From: an uncultured Caryophanales bacterium
Lineage (GTDB): Bacteria > Bacillota_I > Bacilli_A > RFN20 > CAG-826
Direction: 5' to 3'
Length of the DNA stretch: 5,373 nucleotides
Assembly (NCBI GenBank): GCA_937895315.1
Contig: CALAWM010000062.1
Coordinates: forward strand, 1-5,373
Shown here: piece by piece, positions 1-5,373 of the stretch
Layout of the letters: each line of letters opens with the position of its first letter
How positions within the stretch are numbered: the first letter of the stretch is position 1
The notes under the pieces: model-generated
Database searches by the model: none
Seen by the model: the letters and a program-made list of their open reading frames with translations, nothing else
Told to the model about the DNA's origin: nothing
Translations under genes and position numbers: made by a program

Positions 1-2388
1 GTTGATCCAAGCATAATTGGACTCGGAATCCTTGCCTTTGCCCTAGGCATATTAATTAGTTCGGTTGTCCTTTTACCAAGCCTTGCGATTGCCCTTGGCA
101 GTGACCGAGTGACGAACGCGACCTATTTAGATAATTTAAAGGCGGCTTTTGAAATTAAAAACTACAAATTGGTGTGGGAAATAATTACTAAATGGGAAAA
201 TCAAAGTGCGACATATGATCATAAAAAGTATTATCCATTTATCACTTACTTCTTCCCAGTCTTAAGTGATCGAAGCGTTGCATTATTAAATACTTCAAGT
301 TACGACAATACGATATCAAGTTTATTTACATTTAGTCCGGTTATTTTGCTATTTATTCCGGCTCTATTTGTGTCTTTTAAAAAGAAGAAAGTAAGTCACT
401 TTATCGCCCTTATCTTTTTAGGTTTTGCCGTCTTTACCCCCTTCTTCTATAACGCCTTCCATGGGTTTAGTAAAGAGTATGGGCGGTGGCAATTAATTGT
501 TACTTTTAGTTTAATAACTTATGTTGCCATGTCACTCCCCGCGATTAAAGAAGAAAAACCATTTATTTTAGATGCAAGTTTAATTATTAACTTAATCTTG
601 ATGGCAGCGACCGTCAAGGTTGCCTATTCTTACGAAAACCGCAATGGCTTTAGTTATATGTATCAACGGGAATACATCATTTACTATCAATTCATCATGT
701 TATTTATTACGTATTTATTCCTTCGCTTCATGCAAAAGAATAAGTTTGAAATATATACTCGTTCGTTACTGGTTTTCCTTGAACTCGCAGTGATGGGCAC
801 GGTCACAATGTTTGGTCACGGTTTTATTTCCTATAAAGATAATGTTTCCGGCGGACTTCAAGGTTATAATGATGACTTAAAAGTCATACGCCAAGTCCAA
901 GCATTTGATTCTTCGTTTTACCGGATCCTTAATACCCGGGCATACAAAGGTAATGACAATTTACCAATGCGTGAAAATTATAACGGCCTTACTACTTTCC
1001 ATAGTCTTTATAATTTTGAATTAAAACCATTCACTGAGTGGTCAAGAATCCATTATGACGGCATTGGATGGAGTCTTGGCGTTATGGAAAAACGCGGTAT
1101 TCTTAATGACTTCTTACAAATTAAATATTATGTCCTTAACGATAATGATTCATCAATCCGATGGAGTGATAAAACGATGAGTGTTGCTCCATATCGCAAT
1201 GTCCCTTATACATATGAATATCGGGCTGATTTAAGCACGGCAAATCGTTATGTCTACAAGATGAAAGAAAGTTTTGAAATTGGCTTTGGCGTTGATTATG
1301 CCGTAAGTTATGAAAGACTTTCGGCAAGTGGGACAAAGGTTGATGAAATACTTGCGCGTGGCCGTTTTGCCTCAGTTGAAAATGAAGAACTTTATCTTAC
1401 TTCCGCCCTTTTAAATTATGATGATCACCGTGAAGTCATTCAAAGCACGCCCCATTTGGGTTCACTAAGTTACAGCGAATTACCGCGGAAAAGTTATGAA
1501 AAACTTGCAAAACCGGGATTATTGAGTGCCCGATACTTTGATTTTAGTGAAAGTGGCGAACGTTATCCCTATGAAGCGGATATGCGTGGGGGCACTAAAT
1601 TACCGACCCCGGAATTTGTAAATGAATTTGCCAAAGAATTCACCATTCCTTTTGGTAGTGATTTCAAACTTGATGGCGCAAAACACGCGATTGAATATAC
1701 AAAAACGGATGGCACCAATATTATTAACGGTCCGGGGGAAATTATCTTAAATTTACCGCTTTCCCGGAATAATTACGGCAATAATTATCGCTATAACGTC
1801 TTCTTATATGATGAGGATTATAAGTTAATTACTTTTGATAGTCACGGGACCCCGCCAAGTTTTAATACATATTCAAAAGTTATGCGTAGTTATCATACCC
1901 CTAAAGCCGTCAAGAAAGTGACGCTTATCCCGATTGGTAGCGCCGTTAGTTATCCGCCAGAATACGAATTATATGTTTATGAACAAGCCGTCATTGATAA
2001 TATTCGGAAAACATCAATTGAAAACACATTGAAAGATGTTGATGTTTCGACGAATAAAATTACCTTTAAAACCGATTACTTAACGGAAAAATTTGTCGTA
2101 ACGACGATTCCTTATGATGAAGGGTGGAAAGTTAAAACAAGTGACAACGTTAATTTACCAGTCTATAAAGTCCAAGGCGGATTCGTTGGTTTTGTAAGCG
2201 GGAAAGGGGAAATAAGTTATACGATGGCTTTTGCCCCAAAAAACTTTAATCTTGCTTTACTAATTTCCTTTAGTGCTTTAGTGATTACGGGCTTATTAGA
2301 ATTAAATGTTCGTTATTATAAAAAATATAAAAAACGCCAAAGTGAAGAATTAGAAAAAGATCAAGAATTACCAGTTATTGCTGCTTAA
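1..2388 (+). CDS. yfhO: YfhO-family membrane protein, probable lipid-linked-sugar glycosyltransferase (5' partial)
   Basis: The frame is open from base 1 to the TAA at 2386-2388, giving 795 residues with no start in view. A GTG at 109 opens no new gene: it has no ribosome binding site, and the upstream codons encode a membrane helix ending VVLLPSLAIALGSDR, typical of this family. Hydrophobic segments lie near residues 5-28, 111-126, 131-153, 163-181, 188-210, 224-243 and 255-276. A long hydrophilic, probably extracytoplasmic domain (about 277-748) follows, then a last helix (750-771) and a basic tail with KKYKKR. Family-like marks are FHGFSKEYGRWQ, a YNGLTTFHSLYN stretch, FLQIKYYVL and the C-terminal IPYDEGWKV with a following beta-rich region. 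Bacillus subtilis YfhO belongs to the GT-C superfamily and acts in lipoteichoic acid glycosylation, using undecaprenyl-phosphate-linked sugar. The missing N-terminus, perhaps 200 residues or more, should carry the catalytic loop. Family assignment is firm; substrate is unknown. The 3' end overlaps convergent rsmI by 14 bases. Confidence 0.85.
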   Translation, partial: VDPSIIGLGILAFALGILISSVVLLPSLAIALGSDRVTNATYLDNLKAAFEIKNYKLVWEIITKWENQSATYDHKKYYPFITYFFPVLSDRSVALLNTSSYDNTISSLFTFSPVILLFIPALFVSFKKKKVSHFIALIFLGFAVFTPFFYNAFHGFSKEYGRWQLIVTFSLITYVAMSLPAIKEEKPFILDASLIINLILMAATVKVAYSYENRNGFSYMYQREYIIYYQFIMLFITYLFLRFMQKNKFEIYTRSLLVFLELAVMGTVTMFGHGFISYKDNVSGGLQGYNDDLKVIRQVQAFDSSFYRILNTRAYKGNDNLPMRENYNGLTTFHSLYNFELKPFTEWSRIHYDGIGWSLGVMEKRGILNDFLQIKYYVLNDNDSSIRWSDKTMSVAPYRNVPYTYEYRADLSTANRYVYKMKESFEIGFGVDYAVSYERLSASGTKVDEILARGRFASVENEELYLTSALLNYDDHREVIQSTPHLGSLSYSELPRKSYEKLAKPGLLSARYFDFSESGERYPYEADMRGGTKLPTPEFVNEFAKEFTIPFGSDFKLDGAKHAIEYTKTDGTNIINGPGEIILNLPLSRNNYGNNYRYNVFLYDEDYKLITFDSHGTPPSFNTYSKVMRSYHTPKAVKKVTLIPIGSAVSYPPEYELYVYEQAVIDNIRKTSIENTLKDVDVSTNKITFKTDYLTEKFVVTTIPYDEGWKVKTSDNVNLPVYKVQGGFVGFVSGKGEISYTMAFAPKNFNLALLISFSALVITGLLELNVRYYKKYKKRQSEELEKDQELPVIAA

Positions 2389-2413
2389 GATAAGCATTAT
2401 ATAATTCATTTTT
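2354..2413. terminator. Possible bidirectional terminator at the convergent junction
   Basis: Two nested inverted repeats span the overlapping gene ends. The outer arms are GAATTA (2365-2370) and TAATTC (2402-2407). The inner arms are TGCTTA (2382-2387) and TAAGCA (2391-2396) with an AGA loop. T5 follows on the plus strand at 2409-2413. On the minus strand T5 (A5 at 2354-2358) follows the outer arm after 6 bases. The stems are short and A/T-rich, and the internal loop is uneven (11 against 5 bases), so strength is doubtful. It is the only terminator-like structure between the two converging units, since no intergenic space exists. Confidence 0.3.
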
Positions 2414-3217
2414 ACTTATGTCGTATATTAGGGCGACCACGCTTATTGCTTCTTTGGCGCTATAGCCTTTTTCTTTAATTAACTTGTTTACTTTATCAAG
2501 AACTTCATCGGCGGAAGATGTTTCTTTTTTACTTCCTTCAATAATAATAACGATTTCCCCTTTTAAATCAAGCAGCGGATTATCACTATATTCTTTTAAA
2601 CTTGTATAAATATATTCTTCATGTAATTTTGTTAGTTCCCGGGCAATAACGAGCTTTCGCTCGGCAAAAACGCTATAAATTAAAGTAATGGTCTTATTTA
2701 TGCGATGTGGTGCTTCATAAATAATTAGTGTTTCTTCGTTGTATTTATACTTTTCTAAGCGGGCCGTTACTTCTTTGTTGTTACCACTTAAAAACCCTAA
2801 GAAAGTAAAAGCACTTGTATCAAGTCCGCTGCCAATAAGGGCGGGGAGTAAGGCACTTGGTCCATTGATTACACTTACTTTTATATCGTGCTCTAATAAA
2901 GCATTTACTAAAGGACTTCCTGGATCACTAATAAGTGGATAACCAGCATCACTTAAAAATGCCCCTTTTTCGCCACCTTTTAGTTTTTCAATGACAAAGT
3001 CAATCTTACTTTTTTCATTAAACTTATGAACACTAATTAACGGTTTGTTAATTTTAAAATGATTAAGTAAAAGTCCACTTGTTCTTGTGTCTTCAACACA
3101 GATAAAATCAACACTATTTAATATTTCAATTGCCCTATTAGTAAATTCACTTAAATTACCAATCGGCGTTGCCACAAAGTAAAAAGGGACCGTAGAAAAT
3201 GATTTATTTCTTTTCAT
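2375..3217 (-). CDS. rsmI: 16S rRNA (cytidine(1402)-2'-O)-methyltransferase RsmI
   Basis: RsmI uses S-adenosylmethionine to methylate the 2'-O of C1402 in the decoding centre of 16S rRNA, which tunes start-codon use and fidelity. The 280-residue protein has the usual family length and motifs in order: VATPIGNL (15-22), EDTR (42-45), SDAGYPLISDPG (89-100), GPSA (119-122), GFL (141-143), YEAPHRI (167-173), ARELTK (192-197) followed by HEE, and KGEIVIIIEG (219-228). A small C-terminal helical domain (about 235-280) contains GYSAKEAISVVA. The residue before GPSA is Asn where Pro is usual. The ATG start lies inside the end of ricT (14-base overlap). An AAGGA lies 14 bases upstream (3232-3236), rather far, so coupling to ricT translation is likely. 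There is no other good start before the ATPIGN motif. It is the last gene of the operon, and its stop lies inside the convergent yfhO-like gene. Confidence 0.96.
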   Translation of the reverse strand: MKRNKSFSTVPFYFVATPIGNLSEFTNRAIEILNSVDFICVEDTRTSGLLLNHFKINKPLISVHKFNEKSKIDFVIEKLKGGEKGAFLSDAGYPLISDPGSPLVNALLEHDIKVSVINGPSALLPALIGSGLDTSAFTFLGFLSGNNKEVTARLEKYKYNEETLIIYEAPHRINKTITLIYSVFAERKLVIARELTKLHEEYIYTSLKEYSDNPLLDLKGEIVIIIEGSKKETSSADEVLDKVNKLIKEKGYSAKEAISVVALIYDISKNELYNAYLKQQ

Positions 3218-4034
3218 GATGACGTTTATAGTCCTTATTTAAATCATCAAGCGAAACCATTAAAAACCCACCTTCAAAATCAAGACGAACCATCCGGTTG
3301 ATCATATTGAAAGAAGAAACGCGATGAATGACATTATTTTTTGTAAACTTTGCGCCGATGTTTGGGAATTCTTTCTTGGCTTCGGTGTAATAATCATCTT
3401 CAAACTTCAAACAACAAAGTAATTTTCCACAGTGACCACTAAGTTTAGGAATGTTTAAGGTTAGCATTTGGTTTTTGGCACGATTGATCGAAATGCCATC
3501 AAATTCATTTAAGAAGGTATTACAGCATAAAGGAAAGCCGCAGGCACCAAGTCCACCCACGAGTTTTGCACGGTCTCTACTGCCAATTTGCCGTAATTCA
3601 ACTCGAGTTTTTAAGTGTGAACCAAGGATTTTAACGAGTTCACGGAAGTCAACCCGTTCTTCAGCGGCGTAAGTAATATTTATTTTTGTCCGGTCAAAAG
3701 TATATTCGGCGGAGAGAAGATTCATTTTTAAGTTTAATTTTTCAATTTGTTTTTGACAAAAAGCAAGGGCAATTTCGGCATCGCGGATGTTTTCTTGATG
3801 AATATTAATTTCATGATCGGTTGCTCTTCTTAAAATTTCTTTAAGTTCAAGATTACTGCTATATTTTTCATAACTCTGCGGGGCACTTACCACTTTGGCA
3901 ACTGCCGTTCCTTGACTACTTTCGACTAAGACGAAGTCACCAATATTTAAAGTACTATCAGTCGTACCAAAAGAGTAGGCTTTCGCGCCGTCATTATATG
4001 TAATGCTTATAAAATATCGTTCATTATTTTCCAT
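3204..4034 (-). CDS. ricT: RicT (YaaT), PSP1-domain regulatory iron-sulfur protein
   Basis: In B. subtilis RicT (YaaT) joins RicA and RicF in an Fe-S-containing complex that steers RNase Y processing of mRNAs and affects sporulation, competence and biofilm formation. The 276 residues match the family's length. The N-terminal half has a small beta domain (about 6-50) and a helical region (about 62-105). The conserved PSP1 C-terminal domain spans about 108-215 and includes RVDFRELVKILG (127-138), ELRQIGSRDRAK (146-157), GGLGACGFPLCC (160-171) and SGHCGKLLCCLKFE (199-212). All six expected cysteines are present (165, 170, 171, 202, 207, 208). The tail (about 224-265) looks like a small beta domain. 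The ATG at 4032-4034 has a good AAGGA 8 bases upstream and overlaps the end of holB by 11 bases. The tmk-holB-ricT-rsmI context is the Bacillota arrangement. Whether RicA and RicF exist in this genome cannot be seen here. Confidence 0.95.
   Translation of the reverse strand: MENNERYFISITYNDGAKAYSFGTTDSTLNIGDFVLVESSQGTAVAKVVSAPQSYEKYSSNLELKEILRRATDHEINIHQENIRDAEIALAFCQKQIEKLNLKMNLLSAEYTFDRTKINITYAAEERVDFRELVKILGSHLKTRVELRQIGSRDRAKLVGGLGACGFPLCCNTFLNEFDGISINRAKNQMLTLNIPKLSGHCGKLLCCLKFEDDYYTEAKKEFPNIGAKFTKNNVIHRVSSFNMINRMVRLDFEGGFLMVSLDDLNKDYKRHHEKK
3232..3236 (-). promoter_or_regulatory. Possible distant ribosome binding site of rsmI
   Basis: AAGGA on the minus strand lies inside the ricT coding end, 14 bases before the rsmI ATG. 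This spacing is longer than the usual 5-10 bases, so it may be weak and rsmI may depend on ribosomes finishing ricT. No closer purine-rich site is visible. Confidence 0.35.
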
Positions 4035-5013
4035 GGGTTGTTTCCTTTATCATTAAGATTAAAAGTTCATCTACTAATAATCCAATATTTACGTTATCGT
4101 CGACCTTTTTGCTTACTTCATAAGTATTAACAATGAGGGCTAAAGGGTTTTTTAAGATGAGACTTAAGGCCTTTGTTAAGTTTACTAAACTAGGGAATAA
4201 AAGGCTATGACCTATATTATAGTTTACAACGTCTTTAAAGAAAAGGGCGAAATAGGTGAAGACGCGCTTTATAATAAAGCGTTCTTTAAGGCGGGGGATT
4301 AAATCATGGGCTTTAATATACCCAAGACGGGGGTTTTCACTAAAGGTTGTTAAAACATCAACTACCGCGGCTTTATAAAGCGGAAAACGTTCAGTTTTTG
4401 CTTCTTCTTCAATTAAAGCCGGTAAGTTATAAAAAGGGACTAATAATTCAATGTCTTCACGAGCAAGGGGAAGTTCGGCGCATAAACCAAATAACACATC
4501 ACGTTTAATTATTTGTAAAGTTAGAATTTGACTTCGACTTAAAATAGTTGGTAAAACATTGGTTGTATTACTTGTCGTTAGAAAGGCAAAAACGTTGTTA
4601 GCAGGCTCTTCTAAAAACTTTAACAATGCATTTATGGCTTCAATTGTCATATTCTCCACATTATGCATCACATAAATTAAAACACCCTTACTTTCAACAC
4701 TTGTTAAATTAAAGGATTTTTCTAACTCCAAGACACTTTCTTTTTTTATACTTGATTCGGCGCCATCAAAAAAATAAAAGTCGGTGTAATTACCGTGTTC
4801 AAAACGGGTACAAGCATCGCAATGATTACAAGCGTAAGGATTAGGATTATCACACACTAAACTTTTGGCTAAATAAAAGGCGACGTCTTTTAAAGGCGTC
4901 CCTTCTTCACCATCAAGTAGATAAGCATGACTTAAATTACGATTAGTTAAAGCATTACCAAAGGTTTGGAATAAGAGCGGTTGATAATCTTTTAAGTAAT
5001 CATAAATTGTCAT
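4024..5013 (-). CDS. holB: DNA polymerase III subunit delta' (clamp loader)
   Basis: Delta' is the stator of the clamp-loader complex, working with delta and the DnaX subunits to place the beta clamp on primed DNA. The protein is 329 residues, close to Bacillus HolB. The N-terminal AAA+ fold contains LSHAYLLDGEEGT (27-39), a four-cysteine zinc site at C54, C62, C65 and C68 (C-x7-C-x2-C-x2-C), the diagnostic NALLKFLEEPANN (128-140) and TILSRSQ (156-162, in place of the SRC motif). The rest (about 170-329) is helical and poorly conserved, as expected for the lid and collar domains. The P-loop lacks its Lys (GEEGTPL, 35-41) and the Walker B acidic pair is replaced (VMHNVENM), so ATP hydrolysis is unlikely. 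The ATG at 5011-5013 shares one base with the tmk stop (TAATG). No strong Shine-Dalgarno is seen, only a weak AGAG about 14 bases upstream. Reinitiation after tmk is therefore the likely mode of translation. Confidence 0.95.
   Translation of the reverse strand: MTIYDYLKDYQPLLFQTFGNALTNRNLSHAYLLDGEEGTPLKDVAFYLAKSLVCDNPNPYACNHCDACTRFEHGNYTDFYFFDGAESSIKKESVLELEKSFNLTSVESKGVLIYVMHNVENMTIEAINALLKFLEEPANNVFAFLTTSNTTNVLPTILSRSQILTLQIIKRDVLFGLCAELPLAREDIELLVPFYNLPALIEEEAKTERFPLYKAAVVDVLTTFSENPRLGYIKAHDLIPRLKERFIIKRVFTYFALFFKDVVNYNIGHSLLFPSLVNLTKALSLILKNPLALIVNTYEVSKKVDDNVNIGLLVDELLILMIKETTHGK
4043..4047 (-). promoter_or_regulatory. Ribosome binding site of ricT
   Basis: On the minus strand AAAGGAAAC precedes the ricT ATG. 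The AAGGA core is 8 bases from the start codon and lies inside the last codons of holB. It is the clearest Shine-Dalgarno in the window and fixes the ricT start at 4034. Confidence 0.75.
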
Positions 5014-5015
5014 TA
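5011..5015 (-). promoter_or_regulatory. TAATG stop-start junction coupling tmk and holB
   Basis: The tmk stop TAA (5015-5013) and the holB start ATG (5013-5011) share one A. With no strong Shine-Dalgarno upstream, this is a typical arrangement for termination-reinitiation. The coupling itself is inferred from the layout. Confidence 0.6.
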
Positions 5016-5373
5016 TTTTTTAATATTCTCTAATATTACCTTTAATGTATTTTCATAACCCTCATCAAAAGGTTTACTGGCATCGATAATCCGATACCGG
5101 TCTTTATAAGTTTTACTTAGTTCAAGGAATGTATCACGGACTTTAATGTGAAAGTTTCGTTCTTCTAAATCAAGACGATTAACTTCGCGATGTTTATTGG
5201 CGGCGATACGGGCAAAACCGATTTCCGGTTCTAAATCAAAAAGTAAGGTTAAATCAGGAAGCGTATTTTCAGTGGCGAATAGGTTGATATTTAAGATGTT
5301 TTCCACTCCAAGACCCCGTGCCCCACCTTGATAGGCTAAAGAAGAATCAAGAAAACGGTCACAAATTACAATT
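5013..5373 (-). CDS. tmk: Thymidylate kinase (5' partial)
   Basis: Thymidylate kinase phosphorylates dTMP to dTDP with ATP in the cytoplasm, a required step towards dTTP. The frame stays open to the window edge (first complete codon at 5372-5370), giving the C-terminal 119 residues of a protein usually about 210 long. The P-loop half is outside the window. The visible part begins IVICDRFLDSSLAYQGGARG, which contains the family's DR(F/Y)xxSxxAYQG dTMP-binding motif. PDLTLLFDLEPEIGFARI follows, ending at the second core strand, then the basic LID region (KHREVNRLDLEE) and FHIKVRDTFLEL. The C-terminus has YRIIDASKPFDEGYENT, the usual final strand and helix. A GTG at 5304-5306 is an internal Val codon, not a start, because the dTMP-binding motif lies upstream of it. 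It is the first visible gene of the leftward operon and its TAA overlaps the holB ATG by one base. Confidence 0.95.
   Translation of the reverse strand, partial: IVICDRFLDSSLAYQGGARGLGVENILNINLFATENTLPDLTLLFDLEPEIGFARIAANKHREVNRLDLEERNFHIKVRDTFLELSKTYKDRYRIIDASKPFDEGYENTLKVILENIKK

Noticed and set aside
109..111. GTG as the start codon of the plus-strand membrane protein
   Set aside because: The frame is open back to base 1 and encodes a membrane helix typical of YfhO proteins. There is no ribosome binding site before this GTG.
1136..1336. 66-codon minus-strand open frame inside the yfhO-like gene
   Set aside because: It lies antisense within a strong coding region, has no recognisable domain, and its His/Gln/Asn-rich composition is that of a shadow frame.
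2739..2942. 67-codon plus-strand open frame inside rsmI
   Set aside because: It is antisense to the conserved SDAG-to-GFL core of RsmI and has no supporting features.
3451..3672. 73-codon plus-strand open frame inside ricT
   Set aside because: It is antisense to the conserved PSP1 cysteine region. Its Ser/Pro/Arg-rich composition is a reverse-complement artefact.
3182..4441. Repeated AAAAGGGAC string near 3182 and near 4433
   Set aside because: Both copies encode the short peptide VPFY on the minus strand in unrelated proteins (RsmI and HolB). They are too short to be a real repeat.
5304..5306. GTG as the start codon of the thymidylate kinase fragment
   Set aside because: The dTMP-binding DRFLDSSLAYQ motif lies upstream in the same frame, so this is an internal Val codon of a gene cut by the window edge.
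1..5373. Hidden defence system, mobile element, CRISPR array or RNA gene
   Set aside because: Nearly every base is accounted for by five recognisable genes. I saw no spaced direct repeats, terminal inverted repeats, transposase motifs or tRNA-like folds.

Overview
The window holds five protein-coding genes in two converging groups and has almost no non-coding DNA. It is visibly AT-rich, with TTA, AAA and AAT codons common. All five genes end in TAA. Every Trp codon seen is TGG, and no TGA is needed as a sense codon, so the standard bacterial code fits. Gene content and order point to Bacillota. The compact tmk-holB-ricT-rsmI order resembles a shrunken version of the Bacillus tmk-to-rsmI region, so a reduced-genome Bacilli or Acholeplasma-like lineage is a reasonable inference. 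The sequence alone does not fix the taxon.

Positions 1-2388 (+ strand) are the 3' part of a large polytopic membrane protein of the YfhO family. These are GT-C-fold, lipid-linked-sugar glycosyltransferases of the cell envelope. The reading frame is open from base 1, so the N-terminus lies upstream of the window.

Positions 2375-5373 (- strand, read right to left) form one tightly packed operon segment. It contains tmk (thymidylate kinase, 5' end cut by the window edge), holB (DNA polymerase III clamp-loader delta'), ricT (PSP1-family Fe-S protein linked to RNase Y) and rsmI (16S rRNA C1402 2'-O-methyltransferase). Successive genes overlap by 1, 11 and 14 bases, which suggests translational coupling. 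The operon joins dTTP supply, clamp loading at the replication fork, mRNA processing and ribosome modification. It is a conserved housekeeping cluster, not an accessory locus.

The two groups converge and their coding ends overlap by 14 bases. A nested inverted repeat flanked by T5 tracts on both strands spans this junction and may be a weak bidirectional terminator. I found no mobile element, CRISPR array, RNA gene or clearly novel system. The most notable points are the extreme compaction, the junction structure and the degraded nucleotide-binding motifs in delta'.
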